A stretch of 64,000 nucleotides of DNA from an uncultured Myxococcaceae bacterium (lineage in GTDB: Bacteria > Myxococcota_A > Polyangia > Polyangiales > Ga0077539): the NCBI GenBank assembly GCA_945952225.1, contig CAMFHP010000018.1, forward strand, positions 1 through 64,000. Direction: 5' to 3'. The notes beneath the pieces are model-generated. The model was not told the DNA's origin and made no database searches. It saw only the letters and a list, made by a program, of their open reading frames with translations. Positions within the stretch are counted from its first letter, which is position 1; every line of letters starts with the position of its first letter. The position numbers and the translations under genes were made by a program. Shown piece by piece: positions 1 through 8,758 of the stretch.

Positions 1-1335
1 GGGCGCAGCAGCGACGGGCGCAGCGGCGTCGGGCTCGGCGGCGAGCGCGTCGGCGACCGCGGGTGCAGACGGCACAACGGGCGACGGTGTGGGCGCGATC
101 GACGGCGTCGCGGGGGCCGTGTGCGTCGGCGGCGAGGCGGCGGCGTGCTCCGCGGGACGGCGCGCGCGAACGCCTGCGACGACGGCGATGGAGAGCAGCG
201 CGAGGGCGGCGACGACGGCGAGGAGGCGGAGTCCCCCTTCGGCGCGGCGCGTGGCGGCGGCGCGTTCCGTGGGCGTGAAGGTGGGGCCGGTGTCGGGGTT
301 CACCGGCGGCATCACGCTCGCGACGGGCACCGACGACGCGGTGACCTCGGGCACGATCTCGCGGGGCGGCGGAGACGGAACCGACGGGAGCGACGCTTCG
401 AGCGCGAGGAGGAGCTCCGAGGCGTTGGTGAAGCGATCGGCGGGGCGCAGCGCGAGGGCCTTCGCGAGCACGGGCTCCCACGGTCCCACGTCGACGCCGA
501 ACTTCGCGGGCGTCGGACGCTGCGGCGACATGATGCTCAGGTGCAGCTCCATCTTGTCGCCGGTCGGATAGGGCTGCGTGTCGGTGAGCATCTCGCTCAA
601 CACCAGCGCGAGGGCGTGCACGTCGGTCCACGGGCCCGTGCGCGCGCCGCTGGCCTGCTCGGGCGAGGCGTAGCGCGGCGAGAACGACGGCGAGATCGAG
701 TGCGTCTTCGTGGCGCCCGAACCCGGCGCGTCGTCGCCCTCGCCCATGATCTTCGCAATGCCGAAATCCAGCACGCGGGCCACGGGTCCGGTGCCCTGCG
801 TGCGCGTCGCACCACGGAGCCTGCCCACCGCGGGAGGCGCCGGCAGCATGATGTTGCCGGGCTTGATATCACGGTGCGCGATGCCCGCCTCGTGGGCCAT
901 CGCGAGCGCGTCGATCACGGGGCGCAGGAGGTCGAGGGCCTCGCGGGGAGAGCGCCCTCCGCGGCCGCGGCGCGCGTTGAGGTCGGCGGCGAGGGTCTGG
1001 CCTTCGATCCAGTCGAGCACCATCCACGGGGCCTGCGAGCCGTCGTGCATGGTCGACACGCCGAAGTCGGTGACGCGCACGATCGCCGGGTGCTGAAGCT
1101 GCGCGACGATGCGGGCCTCTTCGACGAACTGCGAGAGGAAGCGCGCGCGCATCGACGGACCGATGTCGTCGGGCACGCGCAGCACCTTCACCGCGACGGG
1201 CGTCTGGAGCACCGCGTGAACGCCACGGTAGACGACCCCGAAGCCGCCGCGCGCGACGACCGCTTCGAGGTTGTACTTCCCGTCTAGCTGGTAGCCCACG
1301 AGGCCGAACTGGTCCTCGGGGGTGCGCGGCTCCAT
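1..1335 (-). CDS. Ser/Thr protein kinase, membrane anchored (3' end cut by window edge)
   Basis: Hanks-type kinase expected to phosphorylate Ser/Thr of cytoplasmic targets. The frame opens at an ATG (1335) and stays open to base 1, giving 445 codons without a stop. Visible motifs are the Gly-rich loop GGFGVVYRG near residues 30-38, the VAVKV lysine at about 50, HRDIKPGN at about 152-159 and a DFG about 30 residues later, so it appears catalytically intact. After the kinase lobe comes one hydrophobic segment (LRLLAVVAALALLSIAVVAG) and a Pro/Ala/Thr-rich stretch that probably lies outside the inner membrane; any sensor domain would be beyond the edge. Such receptor-like kinases are abundant in Myxococcota. 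The substrate is unknown. Confidence 0.9.
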   Translation of the reverse strand, partial: MEPRTPEDQFGLVGYQLDGKYNLEAVVARGGFGVVYRGVHAVLQTPVAVKVLRVPDDIGPSMRARFLSQFVEEARIVAQLQHPAIVRVTDFGVSTMHDGSQAPWMVLDWIEGQTLAADLNARRGRGGRSPREALDLLRPVIDALAMAHEAGIAHRDIKPGNIMLPAPPAVGRLRGATRTQGTGPVARVLDFGIAKIMGEGDDAPGSGATKTHSISPSFSPRYASPEQASGARTGPWTDVHALALVLSEMLTDTQPYPTGDKMELHLSIMSPQRPTPAKFGVDVGPWEPVLAKALALRPADRFTNASELLLALEASLPSVPSPPPREIVPEVTASSVPVASVMPPVNPDTGPTFTPTERAAATRRAEGGLRLLAVVAALALLSIAVVAGVRARRPAEHAAASPPTHTAPATPSIAPTPSPVVPSAPAVADALAAEPDAAAPVAAAP

Positions 1336-1405
1336 TGGGCGATAGGAACAGCAGCGCGAATGGGGCGTCAAGGGAACGCGACGCCCCGTGAGAGAAGGGG
1401 TTTTC

Positions 1406-3397
1406 TCAGGCGCTGCGCGTCGGGGGAACCGACTCGGCGAGGAGCTTCGCGAGGAGGTCGGCGGTGGTGCTGAACCCGAGGTCCGCGCGTCCCTTGCGGA
1501 GCGTCACGCCGTCGTTCTCGACCTCCTTGTCGCCGATCACACCGATGTAAGGCGGCTTGAGGAGCGAGGCGTTGCGGATCTTCGCCGTGAGCTTGTCGTT
1601 GCCCGTGTCGACCACGACGCGAACGCCCGCGCGACGGAGCCGCGTGGCCACCGTCTGCGCGAAATCGATCTGCCGGTCGGCCACGGTCACGAGCACGATC
1701 TGCTCGGGCGAGAGCCACACGGGGAACGATCCCGCCGTGTGCTCGATGTACACGCTCAGGAAGCGCTCGATGCTCCCGAGAATGGCGCGGTGGAGCATCA
1801 CGGGACGATGCGGCTGGTTGTCGGGACCGATGTATTCGAGCCCGAAGCGCTCGGGGAGATTCGGGTCGACCTGGATCGTTCCGAGCTGCCACGAGCGCCC
1901 GATGGCGTCGGTCACGTGGAACTCGAGCTTCGGTCCGTAGAACGCCCCCTCGCCCGGCGCGAGCTCGTAGGTGCGACCGCTGCCCGTGACCGCGTCGGCG
2001 AGAATCTGCTCCGAGCGGTTCCACCCTTCGAGCGTGCCGATCCAGCCGGTCTCGGGGCGCGTGGCGAGACGGATCTTCACGTCGGTCATGCCGAGCGCCG
2101 TGTAGACCTCATCGAGCAGTTCGAAGAACGACCGGATCTCATCGCCCATCTGCTCCTGCGTGCAGAAGATGTGGGCGTCGTCCTGCGAGAAGGTGCGCAC
2201 GCGCGAGAGCCCATGCGTCACGCCCGAGCGCTCGTAACGGTGAAGCCTTCCGAAGTCGGCGATGCGCAGCGGCAGGTCGCGGTAGCTCTTGCGATCGGCG
2301 CCGAACATCAGACAGTGCGACGGGCAGTTCATCGCCTTGCAGCCGCACACGTAGTTGAAGCCCACGCGCTCGTTGGCCTCGCCGAGCTTCGCGGTGAGCG
2401 CCTCGCTGTCGGGCGCGAACACCTCGGAGAGCTGCGCGGCGTTCTTCGGCGACTTCGCTTCGAGGGCGTCGCTGCCGAAGGTGATGAACATGTTGTCGCG
2501 GTAGTTCTCCCAGTGGCCCGAGCGCTCCCAGAGGGCCTTGTCGAACACCTGCGGGGTGATCACTTCGTTGTATCCGTACTTCTGATAGAGCGTGCGGATG
2601 TACGAGATGAGCGCGTTGTAGACCCACGCGCCGCGCGGCAGAAAGAAGGGCGAGGCCGGCGCCCACTCATGGAACATGAAGAGCTGGAGCTCCTTGCCCA
2701 GCTTGCGGTGATCGCGGGCCTTCGCCTCTTCGAGCTGCTTGAGGTGCGCGTCGAGCGCCTTCTGCGTGGGGAAGGCCGTTCCGTAGATGCGCTGGAGGTA
2801 CGGATTGCCCTCCTTGTTGCGCCAGTACACGCCGCCCACGCCCGTGAGTTTCACGCCCTGGAGCCACTTCGTGCTCGGCACGTGCGGGCCTTCACACAGG
2901 TCGACCCAGTCGCCGTGTTGATAGAACGAGATCGACTCGCTCTCGGGAATCGCGTCGAGGAGTTCGAGCTTGTAGGTCTCGCCGAGCTTCGTGAGGCGCT
3001 CGCGGGCCTCGTCACGCGACACGACGGAGCGGGTGAAGGGTCGGTCTTCCTTCACGATCTCGCGCATGGTGGCCTCGATGCGCGCGAGGTCGTCTTCGGT
3101 GAAGTGACCGTCCTTGCGGTCGAAGTCATAGAAGAAGCCGCCGTCGGTCGCGGGGCCGATGGTGACCTTCGTGCCCGGAAAGAGCCGCTGCACCGCGTCG
3201 GCCATGACGTGCGCGGTCGAGTGCCGAACGAGCGGCAGCGCGCGCGGGTCATCGGACATCACGGGGGCGATGTCCGTCGGCGGATCGATGGGGGTGTGCA
3301 GGTCGACCAGCTTCCCGTCGGCCAGGGCAGCCACGGCGTTGCCGGGCAGGCGGTTGCGGTCTTTGAGCAGTTCGCGGGCGGTGATCTTCGTCGTCAT
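1406..3397 (-). CDS. thrS: threonyl-tRNA synthetase
   Basis: Charges tRNA-Thr with threonine; cytoplasmic class II synthetase of 663 residues. The editing domain is intact (RHSTAH near residue 58 and the CEGPH pair), and the catalytic core has the zinc ligands (Cys of MNCPSH, His of DDAHIF, His of MLHRAILGS), motif 2 (RYERSG) and an anticodon-binding C-terminus. I chose ATG 3397 because GGAGGAGACG directly precedes it; the frame extends 68 codons further upstream but that part overlaps the divergent gene and looks non-coding. With this start the N-terminal TGS domain lacks its first hairpin compared with Escherichia coli ThrS. There is also an insertion of about 40 residues just before MNCPSH. 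Confidence 0.95.
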   Translation of the reverse strand: MTTKITARELLKDRNRLPGNAVAALADGKLVDLHTPIDPPTDIAPVMSDDPRALPLVRHSTAHVMADAVQRLFPGTKVTIGPATDGGFFYDFDRKDGHFTEDDLARIEATMREIVKEDRPFTRSVVSRDEARERLTKLGETYKLELLDAIPESESISFYQHGDWVDLCEGPHVPSTKWLQGVKLTGVGGVYWRNKEGNPYLQRIYGTAFPTQKALDAHLKQLEEAKARDHRKLGKELQLFMFHEWAPASPFFLPRGAWVYNALISYIRTLYQKYGYNEVITPQVFDKALWERSGHWENYRDNMFITFGSDALEAKSPKNAAQLSEVFAPDSEALTAKLGEANERVGFNYVCGCKAMNCPSHCLMFGADRKSYRDLPLRIADFGRLHRYERSGVTHGLSRVRTFSQDDAHIFCTQEQMGDEIRSFFELLDEVYTALGMTDVKIRLATRPETGWIGTLEGWNRSEQILADAVTGSGRTYELAPGEGAFYGPKLEFHVTDAIGRSWQLGTIQVDPNLPERFGLEYIGPDNQPHRPVMLHRAILGSIERFLSVYIEHTAGSFPVWLSPEQIVLVTVADRQIDFAQTVATRLRRAGVRVVVDTGNDKLTAKIRNASLLKPPYIGVIGDKEVENDGVTLRKGRADLGFSTTADLLAKLLAESVPPTRSA

Positions 3398-3413
3398 CGT
3401 CGTCTCCTCCGCG
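3393..3413 (-). promoter_or_regulatory. strong ribosome binding site deciding the thrS start
   Basis: Read on the minus strand, GGAGGAGACG lies immediately before ATG 3397. This near-perfect Shine-Dalgarno rules against the longer in-frame start at 3601. Confidence 0.75.
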
Positions 3414-3573
3414 CGGTGGGTGCCTACCAATGCACCGCCGCGCATCACTCCACCTCCGCGGCGACGTCTGCCGCGCAGGGGAACCGCGGTGTACGGGGCG
3501 TCGCGCGGGCGCGTCAAGCGTCGGGGCAACGCGTCAATCACGCGCGCACCTTTTCGCAGCGGGATGCGATGAC

Positions 3574-3579
3574 TACGAT
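3574..3579 (+). promoter_or_regulatory. candidate -10 element of a leaderless promoter (HMG-CoA lyase)
   Basis: TACGAT ends 11 bases before ATG 3591 and no Shine-Dalgarno is visible between them. The element fits the TANNNT pattern seen before many genes of this window. Confidence 0.4.
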
Positions 3580-3590
3580 CCGCGATCCCG

Positions 3591-4517
3591 ATGAACACCA
3601 CGCTCTTTCAGTCGTTGCCCGACGCCGTGTCTGTGTACGAGGTGTCGCCGCGCGACGGGCTCCAGAACGAAGCCGCGGCCGTGTCGACCTACAACAAGAC
3701 CCGCCTCGTCGACGCGCTCGCCGAGTCGGGCCTCCAGCGCATCGAGGTCACGAGCTTCGTGTCGCCGCGGTGGATCCCGCAGCTCAGCGACGCCGACGAC
3801 CTGCTCAAGATGGTGCACCGGCCGCCGGGCGCGACGTACTCCGCGCTGTGCCCCAACCGACAGGGCCTCGAACGCGCGCTCGCCACGGGGGTCGAAGAGA
3901 TCGCGGTGTTCCTCTCGGTGAGCGAAGGACACAACAAGCGCAATGTGAACAAGAGCGTGGCGGAATCGCTCGCGGGCTTTCGCGACGTGGTGCAGCCCGC
4001 GCTCGAACACGGACTGCGTGTGCGCGCGTACCTCTCGACGCTCTGGGGCTGCCCGTATGAGGGCGAGGTCGACCCGAAGCGCGGCGTCGCCATCACGCGC
4101 CAGCTCTTCGACATGGGCTGCTATCAGGTGTCGCTCGGAGACACCATCGGCGCGGGAACGCCGCTGCAGACCAAGCGCATTCTCGAGATGTTTCTCGCGG
4201 AGTTTCCGAGTGAGCGGCTCGCGATGCACATGCACGACACCCGCGGCACCGCGCTCGCGAACGTGATCGTCGGACTCGAAATGGGCATCCGCACCTTCGA
4301 TGCGTCGGTGGGTGGCCTCGGCGGCTGCCCGTATGCGCCGGGCGCCGCGGGCAACCTCGCCACCGAAGACCTCGTGTACACGCTCCACGCGATGGGGATC
4401 CAGACCGGCATCGACCTCGACAAGCTCCTCGAAGCGGGCCGCGTGGCCTCGGCGATCGTGGGTCGCGACCTGCCGGGCAAGGTGCTCCGCGCGGGCGTTC
4501 GCAGCCTCCGTCGTTGA
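3591..4517 (+). CDS. mvaB: hydroxymethylglutaryl-CoA lyase
   Basis: Cleaves 3-hydroxy-3-methylglutaryl-CoA into acetoacetate and acetyl-CoA, the last step of leucine breakdown (in myxobacteria HMG-CoA chemistry also links to isovaleryl-CoA supply). The 308-residue DRE-TIM barrel starts with VSPRDGLQNE (catalytic Arg-Asp), carries the metal ligands in MHMHDTRG and the family signature GGLGGCPYAPGAAGN with the catalytic Cys. Length is normal for the family. It is divergent from thrS; no other leucine-degradation gene is adjacent. Confidence 0.93.
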   Translation: MNTTLFQSLPDAVSVYEVSPRDGLQNEAAAVSTYNKTRLVDALAESGLQRIEVTSFVSPRWIPQLSDADDLLKMVHRPPGATYSALCPNRQGLERALATGVEEIAVFLSVSEGHNKRNVNKSVAESLAGFRDVVQPALEHGLRVRAYLSTLWGCPYEGEVDPKRGVAITRQLFDMGCYQVSLGDTIGAGTPLQTKRILEMFLAEFPSERLAMHMHDTRGTALANVIVGLEMGIRTFDASVGGLGGCPYAPGAAGNLATEDLVYTLHAMGIQTGIDLDKLLEAGRVASAIVGRDLPGKVLRAGVRSLRR

Positions 4518-4559
4518 CCCGCCGCGACGCGCGTTTCCCTTGAGCCGCGAGGGGCGCGC

Positions 4560-5312
4560 GTGGTCGCATCGCGCGCGATGGTTGCGCCCGCTGCGTTCGT
4601 CGTCCTCACGCTCCTCGGCCCCGGCGACGGGTCGCTTCACCTCCACGCACCCACGGTCGCAGCGCCGCTCCGCGCGACGACGCTCCTCGCGCAGACCGCC
4701 ACGGATGCGCCCCCCGCCGACGGATCGCCCGCGCCCGCGTGCAACCTCGATTGCGCGAGCTGCAACCGCATCGCCGAGTCGGCCCGCATGCTCGGCGAGC
4801 ACCGCGCCTCGTCGCTCCGTACGCACCGCGCCTTTGCGCTCGCGGCGTGGGGTGGCCTCGCGGTGACCGAGGCGCTGGGCACGGTGCTCGCGCTCAACCG
4901 TCCGACCTGGTTCGGCGACGGCGGCTGTGCGAGCGGATCGACCTCGTTCACCTGCGGAAGCGGGCTCGTGGCGTTGCACCAGACCTTCGCGTTCGTGAGC
5001 ACCGGGCTCTACGCCACCGCGGGTGTCATCGCGGCGACGGCGCCGGACCCCGACCACGCCGCACACGGAGACGATCCGGCGTCACGGAGCCTCGCGCTGC
5101 ACAAGACGCTCGCGTGGGTGCATGGCGCGGGGATGATCCTCATGCCGCTGCTCGGCATCGTCGCGGCGAACCCGCAGCTCGTGGGCCTCGACGCATCGAG
5201 CGATCCGTCGGGCGTGCGGTCGTTCCAGTCGTCGATGCGCTCGGTGCACCTGCTCGTGGGCTACGCGACCTTTGCAGCGCTCTCGGCCTCGGCGGCGATC
5301 GAGCTGTTCTGA
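4560..5312 (+). CDS. predicted multi-pass membrane protein of unknown function
   Basis: About 250 residues. I prefer GTG 4560 because GAGGGG stands 6-11 bases upstream; ATG 4578 is the alternative and would give a cleaner hydrophobic N-terminus. A short Cys cluster (CNLDCASC) follows the N-terminal region, then four hydrophobic segments. Three of them begin with a His (LHQTFAF, LHKTLAWVHG, VHLLVGY), a spacing reminiscent of cytochrome b561-like helices, but the match is too weak for a functional claim. It ends 8 bases from the stop of the convergent HEAT gene. Confidence 0.7.
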   Translation: MVASRAMVAPAAFVVLTLLGPGDGSLHLHAPTVAAPLRATTLLAQTATDAPPADGSPAPACNLDCASCNRIAESARMLGEHRASSLRTHRAFALAAWGGLAVTEALGTVLALNRPTWFGDGGCASGSTSFTCGSGLVALHQTFAFVSTGLYATAGVIAATAPDPDHAAHGDDPASRSLALHKTLAWVHGAGMILMPLLGIVAANPQLVGLDASSDPSGVRSFQSSMRSVHLLVGYATFAALSASAAIELF

Positions 5313-5320
5313 ATCACGGT

Positions 5321-7831
5321 TCAGTCGCCCGCGAGCTCGTCGTAGGACCGCACCACGAACTCCCCCGCGGGCGCGTCGGCGTCGTGGATCCATCCGTCGG
5401 GACCGGAGGCGGTCATGCGGATCCATCCGTCGGCGCGCTCGATGGCGCAGGGGGTTTCGGGGCGCGCGTCTCCCGCGGCGTCGACGAGGCGTGCGTCGAT
5501 GCGCTGCGGCGCTTCGGTGGGCTGCGTGACGGCACGGCAGACGTCTCGCACGCGCGGGTCGCGGTCTTCGCGGGCGCAGCGCGTGAGGGCGACGCGCGCG
5601 GCGGGTGATTGCGCGGCGACGAGGAGCGTGGCGACGGCGCGACGCACGGCGCGGTGCGGGTGTTCCGCGAGGAGATGCAGCGCGGGCGTGAGGTCGGAGA
5701 GCACGGTGTGGGTCGCGGCGAGCGCGAGGGCCGCGTTGGTGAGCACGGCGACGTGACGGCGTGTGCGAAGCAGCTCGAAGATCGACGCGGCGAGCGCGGG
5801 ATCGAGGGGCTCCGTGCGGTGGCGAAGTGCGGCGAGCGCGTTGGCGAGTTCCGCGGCGGTGCCGGTGTCGAGGGCGCGACGGAGCGCGTCGTCGGAGGCG
5901 CGTCCCCAGAGCGTGGCGGCGCGAAGTGAAGGCGTCGGGAGCGCGCGGTCGGAGGCCTCGCCGAGGTCGGCGAGCGCATCGGCGAGCGGGCGCGCGGCGC
6001 GGGTGTCTCCGCGGTCGAGGGCGGCGTCGAGGGCGGTGCGGAGCGTGCGAATGGCGTCGGGCGTGCGGAGCGTGGCGAGGGCCGAGGCGCAGGCCGAGGA
6101 GAGCGCGGGCGATGCGTCGGCGAGGCACCGTGCGAGGGGCGCGTGGGCAGCGGCGCGGTCGCGGTCCGTCGCGTGCGAATCGGCCGCCGCGCGGGCGAGC
6201 GCGAGGGCGAGCGCGGCGCGGTCGACGGGCGACGGCGCGTCCCAACGTGCGAGGAGCGCGGGCAGTGCATCGACAGTGGCGCGGTTCGTGAGGAGCGCGG
6301 AAGCGCGGCGACGGACGCCCTCGTCGACGTCGGTGAGCGCGCCGAGGAGTGCGTCGTCGACGGACGCATGATCGAGCCTCGCGAGCGCGTCGAGCGCGGC
6401 GGCGCGGTGCATCGCGAGGGGCGCCGCGAGCCACGGACGGAGGGCCTCGCGGGCGCGGTCGTTGCGGGTGTCGCCGAGGAGACGGAGCACGGCCGCGGTG
6501 AAGGGCGCGCAGGCCGATCCGTGGCGGTCGAGCATCGCGGTGAGCAGGTCGAAGGCGCCGGGGTCGAGGGAGCCTGCACGGGAGGCCAGCGCGTCGAGCG
6601 CGAGGAGCGCGGGGAGCGCGGGCGTGAGCGACGCGCACGCGCCGGGTCCCGCAGCGTCGCGGCGCACCAGGCGCTCGGCCTCGGCGAGGAGCGGGAGCGT
6701 GGCCATCGGATCGCCCGCATCGCCAAGGGCGCGGAGCACCTCGGCGCGCGCGGCAGGTGAGAGGTCGCCGCGGTCGAGCATCGCGAGGAGCGCACGGGCA
6801 CCGCGGGGTCCGCCGATGTCACCGAGCGCGCGGGCGAGCGCGTCGCGGAACTCGATGGGCGTCGCGGCGGTGAGCGCTTCGACCTCGACGCGTGCGCGGA
6901 GCTCGGGGGATGCGAGCGCACGGAGCGCCTCGCGGGCCGGTGCGCGGTCGGGGAGTTCCCGTGCGCGACGGAGCACGTCGAGAAGCACCTCCGTCGCCGC
7001 GCGCGAAGCGGTCGCACGGAGCGTGTCGATCGCCACGAGCGCGAGGCGCGTGCGCGACGCCATGTCGAGCGCGTCCGACTCGCGGAGCGCGATGGCAGCG
7101 AGGGCCGCGATGCCTTCTGCGCGGTCGGCGGCGAGCGTGCCCACCGCGCGCACCGCAGCCTCGCGCGCCGCCACGTCGGGGTCGTGGAGCATGCCGACCA
7201 CACCGGGCAACGCGCGCCCGTCGCCGATCGACGCGAGGGCCTGCGCGGCCTCGGCACGCACCTCGGCGGCGTTGTCTTGCAGGGCGCCGAGAAGCGCGAA
7301 CACCGCACGCGCATCCCCGAGCGTGCCCAGTGCGTGAGCCGTCGCGCCACGCGCGGTCACTTCAGGGTCCGAGAGCCTGTCGACGAGCGCGACGACCGCG
7401 CCATCTCCCCCGAGCGAGGCCACCGCGCGAATCGCCGCGAGACGCACGCCGAGGTCGACGTCGGAGAGCATGCGTGCGACCGACGAAAACGTGTCGCGCG
7501 CACCGAGGGCGCCGAGGGCTTCGGTCGCGCGGCGGCGCACCTCGACGCGCTCATCGTCGAGCCACGGCAGCAGCGCCGACGACGCTTCGGAACGGCCCGC
7601 GCGCACGGCTGCGTCGACCGCTTCGAAGCGCACGCGGAGCGACGGGTCGGCGAGCGCGCGCACCACGGCGGCGACGGCGTCGGGACGCGACGATCGGGCG
7701 GCGACGCGCACCTCGGCACAGCGGGCCTCTTCATCACGCGACGGGGTGTCGGCCGAGGGAGGCGCAGGCCAGTCGAATCCCGTGAGGGAGAGGAACGCAG
7801 CGAGGGCGAAGGCGCACCGGGAGCGACGCAC
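5321..7831 (-). CDS. exported HEAT-repeat protein
   Basis: 836 residues starting at GTG 7831 with a signal peptide (RRSRCAFALAAFLSLTG). The remainder is a long run of Ala/Leu/Arg-rich helical repeats of about 30-38 residues of the type LxDPxxxVRxxAxxALGxLG, characteristic of HEAT/PBS-lyase-like solenoids, ending in a different, Trp-containing tail. Such solenoids are protein-binding scaffolds; the partner is unknown. TAGTCT lies 6 bases before the start codon, and there is no Shine-Dalgarno. Confidence 0.85.
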   Translation of the reverse strand: MRRSRCAFALAAFLSLTGFDWPAPPSADTPSRDEEARCAEVRVAARSSRPDAVAAVVRALADPSLRVRFEAVDAAVRAGRSEASSALLPWLDDERVEVRRRATEALGALGARDTFSSVARMLSDVDLGVRLAAIRAVASLGGDGAVVALVDRLSDPEVTARGATAHALGTLGDARAVFALLGALQDNAAEVRAEAAQALASIGDGRALPGVVGMLHDPDVAAREAAVRAVGTLAADRAEGIAALAAIALRESDALDMASRTRLALVAIDTLRATASRAATEVLLDVLRRARELPDRAPAREALRALASPELRARVEVEALTAATPIEFRDALARALGDIGGPRGARALLAMLDRGDLSPAARAEVLRALGDAGDPMATLPLLAEAERLVRRDAAGPGACASLTPALPALLALDALASRAGSLDPGAFDLLTAMLDRHGSACAPFTAAVLRLLGDTRNDRAREALRPWLAAPLAMHRAAALDALARLDHASVDDALLGALTDVDEGVRRRASALLTNRATVDALPALLARWDAPSPVDRAALALALARAAADSHATDRDRAAAHAPLARCLADASPALSSACASALATLRTPDAIRTLRTALDAALDRGDTRAARPLADALADLGEASDRALPTPSLRAATLWGRASDDALRRALDTGTAAELANALAALRHRTEPLDPALAASIFELLRTRRHVAVLTNAALALAATHTVLSDLTPALHLLAEHPHRAVRRAVATLLVAAQSPAARVALTRCAREDRDPRVRDVCRAVTQPTEAPQRIDARLVDAAGDARPETPCAIERADGWIRMTASGPDGWIHDADAPAGEFVVRSYDELAGD

Positions 7832-7837
7832 GGCGCG

Positions 7838-7843
7838 AGACTA
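7838..7843 (-). promoter_or_regulatory. candidate -10 element of a leaderless promoter (HEAT protein)
   Basis: On the minus strand TAGTCT is followed by CGCGCC and then GTG 7831, a gap of 6 bases, so transcription would begin at about the start codon. Confidence 0.45.
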
Positions 7844-7893
7844 CCGCAAGGCCCACGGCCGCCGCGCGCGGGTTCTCACGGGAGCGCGTGTGG

Positions 7894-7899
7894 TACGGT
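7894..7899 (+). promoter_or_regulatory. candidate -10 element of a leaderless promoter (PDZ-thioredoxin gene)
   Basis: TACGGT is followed by CGCGCC and ATG 7906, a gap of 6 bases. TTCTCA at 7873-7878 is a possible poor -35. It is back to back with the HEAT gene promoter. Confidence 0.45.
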
Positions 7900-7905
7900 C
7901 GCGCC

Positions 7906-8688
7906 ATGAACGGTCCCTCGCTGACGCGTCGTGCGCTGCTGTCGCTCTCGCTCCTGGCCGCCACGGCGCACGCGGATCCGCAGGGCGGAGGGACGGCGGG
8001 TGGATACCTCGGCGTCGAGCTCTCACAGACACCCGAGGGGCTTCTCGTGGGCGAGGTGATGCCCGACAGCCCGGCCTCGCACGCGGGCCTCCGCGCAGGC
8101 GACGTGATCGTGCAGGCGCGCGGCATGGCGCCGGGCAGCGTGGCGGCGTTCACGGGCTCGGTGCGTGCCGCGGGAACGGGCGCGCGCTACGGGCTCACGG
8201 TGCTGCGTGCGCGTCGTCGTGTGCGGGTCGACGTGACGCTCGGCGAGGCGCCGTCGCGCGGAGTGCAACGGGGCGCGGTTCCGCCGCCGTTGATGGCGAC
8301 GCGGGTGATGGGCGATGGGCCCGTGGAGCTCACTGCGCTGCGCGGTCGTGTGGTGCTCGTCGACTTCTGGGCGAGCTGGTGCGGCCCGTGCCGGATGATG
8401 ATGCCCGCGCTCAATCGCCTCTCGCAGCGCTACGGCGCGCAGGGCCTCACGGTGCTCGGCGTGACCGACGAGTCCGCGAGCATCGCGCGCTCCGTGGGGA
8501 TGCAGATGAACATCCGCTACACGCTCGCGACGAGCCCCACGGGGGGCAGCCGGTACAACGTGTCGAGCCTTCCGACCCTGGTCGCGATCGACCGCGCGGG
8601 GCGCGTGCGCGAGGTGAGCGTGGGCTACGAAGGCCCTGCGCGCCTCGAAGCGCTGGTGACGCGCCTGCTCGCCGAACGCGCGCCCTGA
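7906..8688 (+). CDS. exported PDZ-thioredoxin fusion protein
   Basis: 260 residues. An N-terminal signal peptide of the RR type (LTRRALLSLSLLAATAHA) is followed by a PDZ domain (GYLGVELSQ ... VMPDSPASHAGLRAGDVI) and a TlpA/thioredoxin-like domain with the redox motif W158-CGPC-162 and the cis-Pro stretch SSLPTLVAID. It should act outside the cytoplasmic membrane as a thiol-disulfide oxidoreductase whose PDZ part binds a partner peptide or membrane protein C-terminus. ATG 7906 is chosen over the GTG at 7888 because the -10-like element TACGGT lies between them. The fusion is uncommon and no obvious client gene is adjacent. Confidence 0.85.
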   Translation: MNGPSLTRRALLSLSLLAATAHADPQGGGTAGGYLGVELSQTPEGLLVGEVMPDSPASHAGLRAGDVIVQARGMAPGSVAAFTGSVRAAGTGARYGLTVLRARRRVRVDVTLGEAPSRGVQRGAVPPPLMATRVMGDGPVELTALRGRVVLVDFWASWCGPCRMMMPALNRLSQRYGAQGLTVLGVTDESASIARSVGMQMNIRYTLATSPTGGSRYNVSSLPTLVAIDRAGRVREVSVGYEGPARLEALVTRLLAERAP

Positions 8689-8758
8689 CGCCCCGTCGGG
8701 TGCGTCGCCGACGAGACGTCTTGATGCGCGACGCCGTGGGCCACCATGATCGCGCGCG

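Noticed and set aside
3398-3601. 68-codon upstream extension of thrS
   Set aside because: No similarity to a TGS domain, overlaps the divergent lyase gene, and ATG 3397 has a near-perfect Shine-Dalgarno.
5309-5324. Terminator hairpin at CTGAA ... TTCAG
   Set aside because: Stem of only 5 bases and no U-tract; listed only as part of the tight convergent ends.
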